64,000 bases of DNA from an uncultured Serinicoccus sp. (GCF_947487915.1 NZ_CANKYH010000004.1:248001-312000); one strand, 5' to 3'. Positions 1 through 12,703 are shown, counted from the stretch's first letter. Notes: generated from the letters alone by a model not told the origin. Made by a program: numbers and translations.

Positions 1-314
1 TCCTGCGCGGCGTCGCGGTCGTGGTCCTGGCTGGTCAGCTGCAGGGCCAGCAGCACGGGACCCTCCCGCCCGATGACCAGCACCGGCCGGTCCTTGCCCT
101 GGCTCGCGTCCTCCTCGTAGGGCACCCACGCCCACACCACCTCGCCCGGGTCCGCCCGGTCGTCCGCGACGGGGGCGTAACCCAGCCGTGCGCCGGCACC
201 CTGGCCAGGCGCCTGGCCAGGCCGGGGACCGGTCGCCTCACGCGGCTGCCGCTGCGTCGTCGCGCGCTGCGCCGTCCGGGCGGCGCGCAGCAGCACCCGG
301 CCCACGTCCCGCAT
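1..314 (-). CDS. PemK/MazF-like toxin-family protein, partial (C-terminus beyond the window)
   Basis: The frame opens with ATG two bases after the iclR stop and stays open to the left edge, so about 104 residues are seen and the C-terminus is missing. After a basic, low-complexity N-terminus of about 45 residues comes a core containing GYAPVADDRADPGEVVWAW, then VPYEEDASQGKDRPVLVIG and LLALQLTSQDHD. This is the pattern of actinobacterial PemK/MazF-fold proteins (an SH3-like barrel; the family includes mRNA endonucleases). No antitoxin-like small ORF lies upstream; the preceding gene is the IclR regulator. Many actinobacterial members are solitary and their toxicity is unproven. The family call is from recognised motifs; the function is inferred. 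Confidence 0.72.
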   Translation of the reverse strand, partial: MRDVGRVLLRAARTAQRATTQRQPREATGPRPGQAPGQGAGARLGYAPVADDRADPGEVVWAWVPYEEDASQGKDRPVLVIGREGPVLLALQLTSQDHDRDAAQ

Positions 315-316
315 CC

Positions 317-1066
317 TCACGACGCGTCACCCAGACCGGCGGCGATCCGCCGCAGCACGGGGACGACCTCGCGGGCCCGCTCGCGGGTGAGTCGCTCGGT
401 GGGGCCGCTGACCGACAGGGCGACCTCGAGCGCGCCGACGGGCACCGGGACGGCCACGCAGCGCACCCCGAGCTCCTGCTCCTCGTCGTCGAGCGCGAAG
501 CCCTGCTCGCGGACGGCCGCCAGCTCGGTGGTGAGCGACGCCACGGTGGTGAGGGTATGCCGTGTCCTCGCCTCCAGCGGCCGGCTCGCCAGTAGCTCGG
601 ACCAGGTCTCGCGGGGCCGCGCGGCGAGCGCGACCTTGCCCACCGCGGTGGAGTGCAGCGGCACCCGGCGGCCGACCTCGGCGAAGATGCGCAGGGTGTG
701 CGGGGAGGGGGACTGCGCGACGTAGACCATGGCGTCCCCCTCCAGGACCGCCAGGTTGGCCGTCTCCCCGGTCTCCAGCACCGCTTCGCGCAGCGCCGGG
801 GCAGCGGCCGTGCCCAGGGCCCGGTAGGACGCGTCGCCCACCCGCAGGGCCGCCGGGCCCACGGCATACCGCCGGTCGGCGTCCTGGCGGACCCAACCGC
901 GCGCCGCCAGCCCGGACACGAGACGGTGCGTCGTGCCGGGCGCCAGGCCCACCTCGCGGGCGATCTCGGTGACGCCGAGAGGGGAGGTGCCCGCGAGCAG
1001 CTCGACGATGTCGAGGGCGCGGTCGACGGACTGCACGCCGCGAGGTCGTTCGTGCTCGCGGCTCAT
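317..1066 (-). CDS. IclR-family transcriptional regulator
   Basis: 249 residues, the normal IclR length. The N-terminal winged helix (about 10-75) contains the SLGVTEIAREVGLAPGTTHRLV-type helix-turn-helix, written here as VTEIAREVGLAPGTTHRLV. The C-terminal effector domain (about 80-245) has HSTAVGKVALA and a late conserved segment near RCVAVPVPVGALEVALSVSG. The ATG overlaps the glcF stop by four bases (ATGA), so it is translationally coupled to glcDEF. IclR proteins often sense glyoxylate or related acids and repress glyoxylate or glycolate genes. The location after aceB-glcDEF and the inverted repeat before aceB suggest it controls this unit. Ligand and repressor/activator sense are not visible. 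Confidence 0.88.
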   Translation of the reverse strand: MSREHERPRGVQSVDRALDIVELLAGTSPLGVTEIAREVGLAPGTTHRLVSGLAARGWVRQDADRRYAVGPAALRVGDASYRALGTAAAPALREAVLETGETANLAVLEGDAMVYVAQSPSPHTLRIFAEVGRRVPLHSTAVGKVALAARPRETWSELLASRPLEARTRHTLTTVASLTTELAAVREQGFALDDEEQELGVRCVAVPVPVGALEVALSVSGPTERLTRERAREVVPVLRRIAAGLGDAS

Positions 1067-2481
1067 CGGTCCGTGCCCTCCCCGCGCGGGTCCGACGACG
1101 GGCCGGGCAGCGGGACCCCGCGGATGGACGCGTCCAGCACCACCGCGGTATGGACGAAGGGCACCGGGTGCCCGGCGCGTTCGAGCGCCCGGCTGATCTG
1201 CATCAGGCACCCGGGGTTGGCGGTGACGACGAGCCCGGCCCCGGTGCGCAGGATGCTCGCGGCCTTGCGGTCGCCGAGCTCGGTCGCCGGCTCGGGCTGG
1301 AGGATGTTGTAGACGCCCGCGGACCCGCAGCAGATCTCCCCGTCCGGGATCTCGACCAGTTCCACCCCCGGTATGCCGCCGAGCAGCTCGCGCGGGGCGT
1401 CCACCACGCCCTGGGCGTGTCGCAGGTGGCAGGCGTCGTGGTAGGCGAGGGTGACGGGCGTGGAGGTCACCGGGTGCCGCGGAGCGACCGGGCCCAGCTC
1501 GACGAGGAGCTCGGTGAGGTCGCGCACCCGCTCGGCGAAGGCCCGGGCGCGAACGGCGTAGTCCGGGTCGTCGGCGAGCAGGTGGGCGTACTCCTTCATG
1601 GTGGACCCGCATCCGGCGGAGTTGACGACGACGACGTCGACGCCGGCCTCCTCGAAGGTGTCGACGAGGCGCCGCGCGAAGGACCGCCCCTCCTCCTCGC
1701 GACCGGTGTGCACCGAGAGCGCACCGCAGCAGCCCTGGGCCGCGGGGGCGACCACCTCGCACCCCTCCGCGGTGAGCACCCGGACGGTCGCGGCGTTGAC
1801 CTCGCCGAAGAACTCGCGCTGCACGCACCCGGTCAGCATCCCCACCACCGCGCGGCGGGGTCCCTGCGCCGGGGTGCGGGGCGGCACGGTCACCCTGGGG
1901 CCCAGCGGCGGGGCCAAGGACTGCATGACGTCCAGCCCAGGGCTGACCCGGCCCACCAGCCCGGTCCGACGCAGCAGCCCGAGGACACCCGAGCGCTGTG
2001 CGGCGCGCAACGGCCCCCGCAGCAGCCGCAGCCGGGCGGGGTGCGGGAACAGGGCGAAGATGAGCGCTCGCAGGGCCCGGTCGCGACGGGGCCGCGTGAC
2101 CCGGCGCTCGACCTGGGCCCGGGTCTGCTCCAGGAGGCGGTCGTAGCGCACGCCCGAGGGGCAGCTCGTCACGCACGCCATGCAGCCGAGGCAGGCGTCG
2201 AGGTGCCCGACCGTCGCGGCGGTCAGGGGAGCGCCCTCGGTGGCGGACCGGATCAGGTCGATGCGGCCCCGGGGGCTGTCCATCTCCTCGCCCCAGAGCT
2301 GGTAGGTGGGGCAGGTGGTCAGGCAGAAGCCGCAGTGCACGCAGTCGTCCAGCAGGTCCGGGTCGGGCGGCCGCAGCGCGTCGAAGGCCGGGTCGGCCAC
2401 GACGGGCGAGGCGGTCCCGCGGACCCGAGGCATCCCGAGCAGCGTGCGCCGGGAGCGGGGTCCGGGCTCGGCAGTCATCAC
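1063..2481 (-). CDS. glcF: Glycolate oxidase iron-sulfur subunit GlcF
   Basis: 472 residues. Two ferredoxin-type CxxCxxCxxxCP motifs sit at C47/C50/C53/C57 and C97/C100/C103/C107. They are followed by two cysteine-rich CCG-type domains (GCCGAL near residue 230 and ICCGSAG near 375) that are typical of GlcF and heterodisulfide-reductase-like subunits. GlcF is thought to pass electrons from the flavin subunits to the respiratory chain. Start: GTG at 2481 is directly followed by ATG, and glcE's TGA overlaps both, so either codon gives tight coupling. The gene is somewhat longer than E. coli GlcF (about 407 aa), mainly at the N-terminus. Confidence 0.9.
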   Translation of the reverse strand: MMTAEPGPRSRRTLLGMPRVRGTASPVVADPAFDALRPPDPDLLDDCVHCGFCLTTCPTYQLWGEEMDSPRGRIDLIRSATEGAPLTAATVGHLDACLGCMACVTSCPSGVRYDRLLEQTRAQVERRVTRPRRDRALRALIFALFPHPARLRLLRGPLRAAQRSGVLGLLRRTGLVGRVSPGLDVMQSLAPPLGPRVTVPPRTPAQGPRRAVVGMLTGCVQREFFGEVNAATVRVLTAEGCEVVAPAAQGCCGALSVHTGREEEGRSFARRLVDTFEEAGVDVVVVNSAGCGSTMKEYAHLLADDPDYAVRARAFAERVRDLTELLVELGPVAPRHPVTSTPVTLAYHDACHLRHAQGVVDAPRELLGGIPGVELVEIPDGEICCGSAGVYNILQPEPATELGDRKAASILRTGAGLVVTANPGCLMQISRALERAGHPVPFVHTAVVLDASIRGVPLPGPSSDPRGEGTDR

Positions 2482-3785
2482 AGTCCTCCCACGAAGCGTC
2501 CGGGGGCCAGGGTGCGACCGGGGTCGAACTGCGCCTTCACCCGGCGCATGAGCTCCAGCCCGGGCACCGGCCCCCAGGTGCCGGCCGGGTCGAGGGCGGA
2601 CTTCACCGTGGGTGGGGCGTCGAGGACGACTGTGGACCCACCCAGACCCGTCGTGACCGCCCGCACCGACGTCACCGTCTCCAGCACCGTGGCGACCGGG
2701 GTCGGCTCGGGCAGGGTGGCGCGCAGCACGCCCACCCCGGCGGACCCGGACACGGTGAGCCCGTGGTCGTTCGCGACCTGCACCAGCTCGGGTATGCCGC
2801 TGAGCCGCGCGGTGACCGCGAGCAGGGTGGGCCGCAGCGCCACCTCCTGCGCCGTGGACCAGGGCCGCCCGGCGTCCGGCACCACGTGCCGGACCTCCTC
2901 CGGTGTCGTGTGCTCGGGGTCGACGACGGCGACGGCGTCACCGGCGAGACCGGGGGCGGCGAGCTCGAGGGCGAGCAGGTCGGCCCGGCGCTGCGTGCTC
3001 CCGGGGCCGCCGCCCAGACCGACGGAGACCAGCGCGTGCCCGCCGGGTTCGGCGTGGACCTCGAGGGTGTGCGGCGCCAGCTGGCTGGCGACCAGGTGCG
3101 CCAGCACCGGCGCGAGCCGCTCGTGGGGGACGCGGGCCAGCACCTGCCGGACCTGCGGCGGCTCGGGGTGGAGCCGCACGGTGACCTCGGTGATGACCGC
3201 CAGGGTGCCCAGAGAGCCGGTGACGAGCTTGCCGAGGTCGTAGCCCGCGACGTTCTTGACGACCTTGCCGCCGGCCTTCGCGACCGTGCCGTCGGCCAGC
3301 ACGAGACGCACCCCGATGACGAGGTCGCGCAGCGGCCCTGCCCGCAGCCGCCGCGGCCCGGAGAGGTTGGTCGCCACCGCCCCGCCGAGGGTCGAGCCGG
3401 CCGCCTCCGTCCCACGCCCGACCGCGAGGTCGTCGACCACCAGCTCGTGCCGGGCTCCGGAGAGCAGGTGGCGCAGCCGGGAGAGCGGCATACCGGCCCC
3501 GGCCGTCGCGACCAGGTCGCCGCGGGAGTGCTCGACGAGCTGCGCCATGGCGCCCGTCTCGAGGACGACGTCGACCCGCTCCGGTGGCCGCCCCCACTCC
3601 AGCTTGCTGCCGTGGCCGCGGACCACCACCGCGAGGCCCTGGGCCGAGCAGGTCCGCAGGAGCGCGGAGGTCTCCTGCGCGGACGTCGGCCGCGCCACCA
3701 CCCGGGCGGGGACGCCGTCGACGTCGTCGCACCCCGTCGCGGGGCGCACCGCGCACGCCGCGTCCAGCAGGCGCTCCAGCGTCAT
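2478..3785 (-). CDS. glcE: Glycolate oxidase FAD-binding subunit GlcE
   Basis: 435 residues from the ATG at 3785 (MTLERLLDAACAV). The longer in-frame extension upstream overlaps glcD and is low-complexity, so it was rejected. The FAD-binding PCMH fold is seen in VVVRGHGSKLEWG and in the Gly-rich run TLGGAVATNLSGPRRL near residues 120-140, then KAGGKVVKNVAGYDLGKLV, a GlcE hallmark. It is one of two flavoprotein subunits that oxidise glycolate to glyoxylate. Its start shares one base with the glcD stop (TGATG) and its stop overlaps the glcF start, so the order is glcD-glcE-glcF in one transcript. Confidence 0.9.
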   Translation of the reverse strand: MTLERLLDAACAVRPATGCDDVDGVPARVVARPTSAQETSALLRTCSAQGLAVVVRGHGSKLEWGRPPERVDVVLETGAMAQLVEHSRGDLVATAGAGMPLSRLRHLLSGARHELVVDDLAVGRGTEAAGSTLGGAVATNLSGPRRLRAGPLRDLVIGVRLVLADGTVAKAGGKVVKNVAGYDLGKLVTGSLGTLAVITEVTVRLHPEPPQVRQVLARVPHERLAPVLAHLVASQLAPHTLEVHAEPGGHALVSVGLGGGPGSTQRRADLLALELAAPGLAGDAVAVVDPEHTTPEEVRHVVPDAGRPWSTAQEVALRPTLLAVTARLSGIPELVQVANDHGLTVSGSAGVGVLRATLPEPTPVATVLETVTSVRAVTTGLGGSTVVLDAPPTVKSALDPAGTWGPVPGLELMRRVKAQFDPGRTLAPGRFVGGL

Positions 3786-5260
3786 CAGAAGACCTCGGCC
3801 CCGTCGACGCCCGGCTCGTCCGCGGCGTGCACGACCCGTGGGCGCTCGCCGCACATCCGCGGCGTGGGGTAGATCTTGCCCGGGTTGGCCAGGCCGTCCG
3901 GGTCGAAGGCGCACCGGAGCAGCTGCATGGTGTCGAGGTCGGCCGGCCCGAACATACGCGGCATGTACCTCGCCTTGTCGGCACCCACCCCGTGCTCACC
4001 GGTGATGGATCCGCCGTGGGCGATGCACAGGTCGAGGATCATCCCGGACACCTCCTCGGCGCGACCGGTCGCCCCCTCCTCGTCGGCGTCGAAGAGCACG
4101 AGGGGGTGCAGGTTTCCGTCGCCGGCGTGGAAGACGTTGGCCACGCGGACCCCGCGGTCGGCGCTGATCCTGCCCATCTCCCGGAGCACCTCCGGGAGGG
4201 CGGTCCGGGGCACCACCCCGTCCTGGACGATGTAGTCCGGTGAGATCCGCCCCACCGCGGCGAACGCGGACTTGCGGCCGCGCCAGATCTCGGCGCGCTC
4301 GGCGGCGTCGGTCGCCGTCCGGAACTCCACGGCCCGCTGCTCGCGGCAGATCCGGCGTACCTGCTCGAGCTCGCCCTCCACCTCCAGGGCCGGCCCGTCC
4401 AGCTCCACGACGAGCACCGCGCCGGCCCCCTCGGGGTAGCCGCACGACACCGCCGCCTCCGCGGCCTCGATGGCGAGGGCGTCCATGATCTCCATCGCGG
4501 CGGGCACGATCCCCGCGGCGATGATCGCGCTGGTCGCCGCTCCCGCCTCGTCGGTGCTGGCGAAACCGGCCAGGCAGGTGCGGACGTCCTCGGGCAGCCG
4601 GGTCAGTCGGAGGGTGGCGCGGGTCGCGACGCCGAGTGTTCCTTCGCTGCCGACGAAGGCGCCGAGCAGGTCGTAGCCCGGGGGGTCCGGGGCCTCGGTG
4701 CCGAGGGTGACCTGCTCGCCGTCGGGGGTGACCACCTCGAGGGAGAGCACGTGCCCGGCGGTGAAGCCGTACTTCAGGCAGTGCGCCCCGCCGGAGTTCT
4801 CGGCGACGTTGCCGCCGACGGAGCAGATCTGCTGGCTGCTGGGATCAGGGGCGAAGTAGTATCCCTGGGGGTTCGCGGCCCTGCTCACGGCGAGGTTGAC
4901 GACGCCGGGGTCCACCACGGCGCGCTGGTCCTGCGGGCGCACCTCGTGCAGCGTGCGCAGCCGGCTGGTGACGACCAGGACGCCGTCGGCGTGGGGGAGA
5001 GCGCCCCCCGACAGTCCGGTGCCGGAGCCCCGGGCGACGAAGGGGACGTGGTGGCGCGCGCAGGAGCGGACGACCTGTGCGACGTGGTCCGCGCTCTCCA
5101 CCAGGACCACCAGCGCGGGTCGGACGCGGTAGGCCGCCAGCCCGTCGCAGGCATACGTCTCGCGCTCGGCGGGGTCGGTGACCAGGACATGGTCGGGCAG
5201 CACGCCACGCAGGTCCTGCAGGAGCGCGCGGATCCCCGTCTGTGCGTCCGTCTGCGTCAT
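3785..5260 (-). CDS. glcD: Glycolate oxidase FAD-linked subunit GlcD
   Basis: 491 residues, the usual GlcD length. The FAD_binding_4 domain (about 35-175) shows PFVARGSGTGLSGGALPHADG and the FAD-contact run ICSVGGNVAENSGGAHCLKYG. The FAD-oxidase C-terminal domain (about 215-460) ends with HAGDGNLHPLVLFD and GGSITGEHGVGADK, the conserved histidine-containing motifs of the GlcD/D-lactate dehydrogenase family. The product oxidises glycolate (possibly also D-lactate) to the 2-oxo acid. It is 55 bp downstream of aceB on the same strand, so the glyoxylate formed could go straight to malate. Confidence 0.92.
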   Translation of the reverse strand: MTQTDAQTGIRALLQDLRGVLPDHVLVTDPAERETYACDGLAAYRVRPALVVLVESADHVAQVVRSCARHHVPFVARGSGTGLSGGALPHADGVLVVTSRLRTLHEVRPQDQRAVVDPGVVNLAVSRAANPQGYYFAPDPSSQQICSVGGNVAENSGGAHCLKYGFTAGHVLSLEVVTPDGEQVTLGTEAPDPPGYDLLGAFVGSEGTLGVATRATLRLTRLPEDVRTCLAGFASTDEAGAATSAIIAAGIVPAAMEIMDALAIEAAEAAVSCGYPEGAGAVLVVELDGPALEVEGELEQVRRICREQRAVEFRTATDAAERAEIWRGRKSAFAAVGRISPDYIVQDGVVPRTALPEVLREMGRISADRGVRVANVFHAGDGNLHPLVLFDADEEGATGRAEEVSGMILDLCIAHGGSITGEHGVGADKARYMPRMFGPADLDTMQLLRCAFDPDGLANPGKIYPTPRMCGERPRVVHAADEPGVDGAEVF

Positions 5261-5315
5261 CGCCTGCCTCCTCGGTGCACCCTCGGCCCAGCGTAGGTCA
5301 CCGTCGCCGGTCGGC

Positions 5316-6932
<1,617 letters not shown>

Positions 6933-6947
6933 CGGCGCCTCCGTCTG

Positions 6948-6962
6948 TTCCGCAGTGTGGAA
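6948..6962 (-). promoter_or_regulatory. Candidate IclR-type operator in the aceB promoter
   Basis: The sequence TTCCGCAGTGTGGAA is a 15-bp inverted repeat with one mismatched pair (TTCCGCA/TGTGGAA around a central G). It lies 16-30 bases upstream of the aceB start. A second, shorter dyad TTCA-N5-TGAA follows at 6970-6982. The AT-rich run between them is the only plausible promoter region for the aceB-glcDEF-iclR unit. Assigning it to the IclR protein is inference from position. Confidence 0.5.
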
Positions 6963-7087
6963 TGATTAGTTCACTGGATGAAATGATGATAGTCGCACCG
7001 GCCGGTTCCGTCCACCTCCTGGACTCTCCTACGACCTCCGGTGGCGGGCCCGTGGCGCGAGCGATGGCGGGGTCCCGCAGGGCTGGC

Positions 7088-7093
7088 TAGGCT
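7088..7093 (+). promoter_or_regulatory. -10 element TAGGCT, leaderless start for the GNAT gene
   Basis: TAGGCT ends six bases before the GTG start at 7100. Transcription would begin at or next to the start codon, and no Shine-Dalgarno sequence is visible. The spacing is identical to that at glyS (37794-37806). Confidence 0.45.
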
Positions 7094-7099
7094 GGCGGC

Positions 7100-7528
7100 G
7101 TGGCCGGCCACGAGATTCTCATCAGCGCTGATGACCGCCCGGGTCGCGAGGAGCTGCTCGGGCTCTACGACGCCGTGGGCTGGTCCTCCTACACGACCGA
7201 CCCCGAGACCCTCGAGGCCGCGGTCGCCGGGTCGACCCGGGTCGTCACGGCCCGCTACGGCGAGGACCTGCTCGGCCTCGCGCGGGTCATCTCCGACGGG
7301 GCGACCATCGCCTACCTGCAGGACGTCCTCGTCCGCCCCGAGCTGCAGCGGGAGGGGGTGGGGCGCGCCCTCGTGGTCGCGGCCCTGGAGCCTTTCGCGC
7401 GGTGCCGGCAGAAGGTCCTGCTCACCGAGGACGAACCGGGGCAGCGTGCCTTCTACGAGTCGCTCGGATGGACCGAGATCCGGGACCACGAGGACGGGCG
7501 ACTGCGCGCCTTCGTCCAGCTGCGGTGA
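7100..7528 (+). CDS. GNAT-family N-acetyltransferase
   Basis: 142 residues forming one GNAT fold. Strand and acetyl-CoA-loop features are visible: ARVISDGATIAYLQDVLVRPELQREGVGRALV, with the Q/R-x-x-G-x-G/A pyrophosphate loop written as QREGVGRA at about residues 90-97. Then comes AFYESLGW near the C-terminus. The GTG start gives the best family alignment, and the adjacent -10 hexamer suggests leaderless translation. The gene is divergent from aceB and ends just before the CRP-like site of the next gene. The substrate is unknown. Confidence 0.88.
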   Translation: MAGHEILISADDRPGREELLGLYDAVGWSSYTTDPETLEAAVAGSTRVVTARYGEDLLGLARVISDGATIAYLQDVLVRPELQREGVGRALVVAALEPFARCRQKVLLTEDEPGQRAFYESLGWTEIRDHEDGRLRAFVQLR

Positions 7529-7534
7529 CCGTGG

Positions 7535-7550
7535 TGTGACCTAGATCACG
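7535..7550. promoter_or_regulatory. CRP/GlxR-type cAMP-receptor binding site
   Basis: TGTGACCTAGATCACG matches the consensus TGTGA-N6-TCACA at nine of ten conserved positions, with a palindromic spacer (CCTAGA is nearly self-complementary). It lies 36 bp upstream of the molybdenum oxidoreductase start and just after the GNAT stop. By position it should control the oxidoreductase (and perhaps the fasciclin gene). Confidence 0.6.
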
Positions 7551-7585
7551 CCATCCGAGACCGGGGTCCGAGCCGAACCCTGGGC

Positions 7586-9109
7586 ATGACGACGACGACC
7601 CCTTCGCGAGGCCAGCGCGCGGCCGGAGCTGGCTCCGGGCTGCTCGCCGGGGGCGCAGGGGTGCTCGCCGGGGAGGGGCTGGCGCAGGTCCTGGACGTCA
7701 CCGGACCGGTGGTCGCCGTGGGGAACCGCGCGGTCGACCTCACCCCCCGCCCGCTCAAGGAGTGGGCCATCAGCACTTTCGGCCAGGCCGACAAGGCCGT
7801 CCTGCTGGGCGGGGTGCTGGTGACGCTGGTCGTGCTGCTCCTCGCGCTCGGGTGGATCGGCGTGCGGCGCCGCCTGACCGCTCTCGTCGGCGTCGCCCTG
7901 CTGGTCTCGCTGGCGGCGGTGGCGATGGTGCTCGACCCGGCGCAGGGCGGAGGCACCCCGGCCGTCGCGGCGTCCGTTGCGGGGATGCTGCTGGTCGGGG
8001 TGGGGGGATTCGCCTGGCTGCTCTCGTCCCTGCCGGCGCAGGCCGGGCACGGGTCGGGACTGGACCGCCGCCGATTCCTGGTCGCCACCTCCAGCGTCGC
8101 AGCACTCGGAGCGGCAGGCGGCGCCACCCGCACCCTCGCAGGAGCGTCGGGCACCGACGGGGTCGACCTTCCGGCCCCCGCCCTGGCCGCCGAACCGGTG
8201 CCCGACGGGGTCAGCTTCGACGTCGACGGGCTCACGCCCCACGTCACGCCCACTCCGGACTTCTACCGGGTGGACACCGCCCTGCAGGTGCCCGCGGTGG
8301 ACGCCGGGTCCCACGTGCTGCGGATCACCGGCATGGTCGACCGGCCCCTCGAGCTGACCCTCGCGGACCTGCTCGCCCGAGACCTCGTGGAGCGTCGGAT
8401 CACCCTCACCTGTGTGAGCAACGAGGTCGGTGGCGACCTGCTCGGCACCGCCACCTGGCTCGGCATCCCGGTGCGCGAGCTGCTCGCAGAGGCAGGGGCG
8501 CAGGACGGTGCCGACGCCGTGCGCTCGGTCAGCGTCGACGGCTACACGGCCGGGACCCCCCTCGAGGTGCTCACCGACGAACGCGAGGCGCTCCTCGCCG
8601 TCGGGATGAACGGAGGCCCGCTGCCGGCCGAGCACGGCCACCCCCTGCGCATGGTCACCCCCGGGCTGTACGGCTACGTGTCGGCCACCAAGTGGCTGAC
8701 CGAGCTCGAGGTCACCCGGTTCGCGGACTTCACCGCCTACTGGACCGACCGCGGGTATGCCGCGAAGGCCCCGATCAAGCTCTCCTCCCGCATCGACGTG
8801 CCGGGTTCGTTCGCCCAGCTCGAGGCCGGCGACGTGACCGTGGCCGGTGTCGCCTGGGCGCAGACCGTCGGCATCGAGCGCGTGCAGGTGCGCGCCGACG
8901 AGGGGGAGTGGCAGGACGCCGAGCTCGGCGTCGAGGACTCCGACCAGACCTGGCGCGCCTGGCGCTGGACGTGGTCGGCCGAGCCGGGCTCGCACCGGCT
9001 CGAGGTCCGCGCGACCGACCGCGCGGGCCAGACCCAGACCTCCCGGCGGGAGCCCATCGCTCCTGACGGGTCCACCGGGTGGCACAACGTGACGGTCTCC
9101 GTCTCCTGA
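7586..9109 (+). CDS. Membrane-anchored molybdopterin-dependent oxidoreductase (sulfite-oxidase family)
   Basis: 507 residues. The N-terminal third has three or four hydrophobic segments (about 15-35, 70-90, 95-113, 120-145). They are followed by [11 protein letters not shown] near residue 158, which resembles a twin-arginine motif placed internally, so the catalytic part probably faces outside. The Mo-pterin domain (about 205-385) has the cofactor cysteine in [16 protein letters not shown]-terminal Mo-co dimerisation/Ig-like domain follows (about 395-507, [19 protein letters not shown]). The substrate is unknown; related proteins are often called sulfite oxidase or nitrate-reductase-like. It is followed 28 bp later by the fasciclin lipoprotein, probably in one operon. 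Confidence 0.88.
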   Translation: MTTTTPSRGQRAAGAGSGLLAGGAGVLAGEGLAQVLDVTGPVVAVGNRAVDLTPRPLKEWAISTFGQADKAVLLGGVLVTLVVLLLALGWIGVRRRLTALVGVALLVSLAAVAMVLDPAQGGGTPAVAASVAGMLLVGVGGFAWLLSSLPAQAGHGSGLDRRRFLVATSSVAALGAAGGATRTLAGASGTDGVDLPAPALAAEPVPDGVSFDVDGLTPHVTPTPDFYRVDTALQVPAVDAGSHVLRITGMVDRPLELTLADLLARDLVERRITLTCVSNEVGGDLLGTATWLGIPVRELLAEAGAQDGADAVRSVSVDGYTAGTPLEVLTDEREALLAVGMNGGPLPAEHGHPLRMVTPGLYGYVSATKWLTELEVTRFADFTAYWTDRGYAAKAPIKLSSRIDVPGSFAQLEAGDVTVAGVAWAQTVGIERVQVRADEGEWQDAELGVEDSDQTWRAWRWTWSAEPGSHRLEVRATDRAGQTQTSRREPIAPDGSTGWHNVTVSVS

Positions 9110-9137
9110 GCCGCCCGACCCCATCAGAAAGGAATGC

Positions 9138-9878
9138 ATGATGCGTATCTCCAAGGGAATCCTGGCCGTCTCGATGGCCTCCGCGCTCGCCCTGTCCGCC
9201 TGCGGCGGCGAGGGCGACGACATGGCCGCCGAGGGCGGCAGCTCGGCCGAGCAGTCGACCGAGGACACGGCCTCCGAGGACATGGCCTCCGAGGACATGG
9301 AGTCCGAGGACATGGAGTCCGAGGACATGGCCGACGACGAGATGGAGACCGAGGAGGACATGGCCGGCGGCGAGATGGACCCCGCCGCCAACCTCGTGGG
9401 CCCGGGCTGCGCCGACTACGCGGAGCAGGTGCCGGACGGTGACGGCTCGGTCGAGGGCATGGCCCAGGACCCGGTCGCCGTGGCCGCGGGCAACAACCCG
9501 CTGCTCACCCAGCTGACCGCCGCCGTCTCCGGCGGGGTGAACCCGGACGTCGACCTCGTCGACACCCTCAACGGCGACGAGTTCACCGTCTTCGCGCCGG
9601 TCGACGAGGCCTTCGAGGCCATCGACCAGGAGACCATGTCCACGCTGCAGGAGGACTCCGAGCTGCTGAGCTCGATCCTCACCTACCACGTCGTGCCCGG
9701 CCAGATGACCCCGGACGAGGTCGTGGGCGAGCAGACCACGGTCCAGGGCGAGACCCTGGAGGTCACCGGCTCCGGTGACGAGCTCATGGTCAACGACGCC
9801 TCGGTGATCTGCGGTGGCGTCCAGACCGCCAACGCCACCGTCTACCTGATCGACGGCGTGCTGATGCCGCAGGGCTGA
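9138..9878 (+). CDS. Fasciclin-domain lipoprotein with acidic SEDM repeats
   Basis: 246 residues. A type II signal peptide ends at LALSAC (Cys22). Then comes an extremely acidic, low-complexity linker (about 23-95) in which E-D-M-[AE]-S units recur. At DNA level this is an 18-bp near-tandem repeat of TCCGAGGACATGG type at about 9267-9330. A fasciclin/FAS1 domain follows (about 105-245) with [14 protein letters not shown] and [16 protein letters not shown], similar in type to mycobacterial MPT70/MPT83. RBS AAAGGA precedes the tandem ATGATG start. It is probably cell-surface or adhesion-related. The Met/Asp/Glu-rich linker could bind metal; that is speculation. Confidence 0.9.
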   Translation: MMRISKGILAVSMASALALSACGGEGDDMAAEGGSSAEQSTEDTASEDMASEDMESEDMESEDMADDEMETEEDMAGGEMDPAANLVGPGCADYAEQVPDGDGSVEGMAQDPVAVAAGNNPLLTQLTAAVSGGVNPDVDLVDTLNGDEFTVFAPVDEAFEAIDQETMSTLQEDSELLSSILTYHVVPGQMTPDEVVGEQTTVQGETLEVTGSGDELMVNDASVICGGVQTANATVYLIDGVLMPQG

Positions 9879-9888
9879 CCTGCGGAGC

Positions 9889-9915
9889 GCCCTCCGGCCC
9901 GAGACACCGGAGGGC
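9889..9915 (+). terminator. Hairpin after the fasciclin gene
   Basis: A perfect 9-bp stem GCCCTCCGG/CCGGAGGGC with a 9-base loop starts 11 bases after the stop. There is no T-tract, as is common in actinobacterial terminators. Confidence 0.6.
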
Positions 9916-9920
9916 CGATC

Positions 9921-9971
9921 TCACGGACCTGCTCGCGCCCCACCTTCCGGGGGACGCGGGCAGGTCCGTGA
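9921..9971. terminator. Second, longer inverted repeat upstream of lepA
   Basis: TCACGGACCTGC (9921-9932) pairs perfectly with GCAGGTCCGTGA (9960-9971) across a 28-base loop, directly after the first hairpin. It could be a back-up terminator or an mRNA structure. It stands about 90 bp before the lepA start. Confidence 0.5.
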
Positions 9972-10058
9972 TCGCGTGGCCGGCGTGCCGTCGCCGCGCG
10001 GCTGACGTGGGACACTGGCCTTCAGTCCGCCGTCCGCCCACCCTGCCCCCTCTGCGAG

Positions 10059-11977
<1,919 letters not shown>

Positions 11978-11981
<4 letters not shown>

Positions 11982-12697
11982 GCGAGCCGGACGCGCTTCG
12001 TCACCCCGCCCGCACGCGCTCGTTCACCCGTCGCGGCGGACGCATGCTCAAGCAGTCGCACCAGGACGCCTGGGAGCGGTATGCCGAGGCGCTGGTCCTC
12101 GACGTCCCCCGCCCGCGGGGCGCCGACGGCTCGACGGGGGTGGACCCGGCATACCGGATCGATCCCGGGCAGGTGTTCGGGCGCAGCGCCCCGCTGGTCG
12201 TCGAGATCGGCTCCGGCTCCGGGGACGCGCTGGTGCACGCCGCGACGCGACGACCGGACTGGGACTTCCTGGCCCTGGAGGTGTGGCGCCCGGGCATCGG
12301 GCACGCGATGGCCAAGATGGGCGGGCCGCTGCCCAACGTCCGGTTCCTCGAGGCGGACGCCGCCCTGGCCCTGCAGAGCCTGCTGCCGCCTGGCAGCGCC
12401 CACGAGGTGTGGACCTTCTTCCCCGACCCGTGGCCCAAGCAGCGGCACCACAAGCGCCGCCTGGTCTCCTCGGACTTCGCTGCCACGGTGGCCGCCCTGG
12501 TGCCCTCCGGGGGGCTGTGGCGGCTGGCCACCGACTGGGGCGCCTACGCGCGCCACATGCGTCAGGTCCTGGACGCGCATCCGGCCTGGGAGCTCGCCTC
12601 CACCGGGAGGGCGCCGCTGCGGCCGGTGACGCGCTTCGAGCGGCGCGGCACCGAGGCGGGGCGGGAGATCGTGGACCTGGCCTACCGCCGGGCCTGA
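11978..12697 (+). CDS. trmB: tRNA (guanine-N7)-methyltransferase
   Basis: 239 residues. The GTG start overlaps the lepA TGA (GTGA). The Rossmann SAM site is seen in [18 protein letters not shown] (about 65-80). The TrmB signature is seen in [21 protein letters not shown] (about 147-167), with the DPWPK core, and in [10 protein letters not shown]. The enzyme makes m7G46 in tRNA variable loops. A later ATG ([10 protein letters not shown]) would shorten it by about 20 residues, but the [10 protein letters not shown] lead-in is conserved in the family. lepA and trmB appear co-transcribed. Confidence 0.92.
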
Positions 12698-12703
12698 GCC
12701 ACC

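Noticed and set aside
1150..3243. 697-residue open frame on the plus strand opposite glcF/glcE
   Set aside because: It lies antisense to clear Fe-S and FAD subunit genes, has no recognisable domain and is Gly/Arg/Ala/Asp-rich, as expected of high-GC shadow frames.
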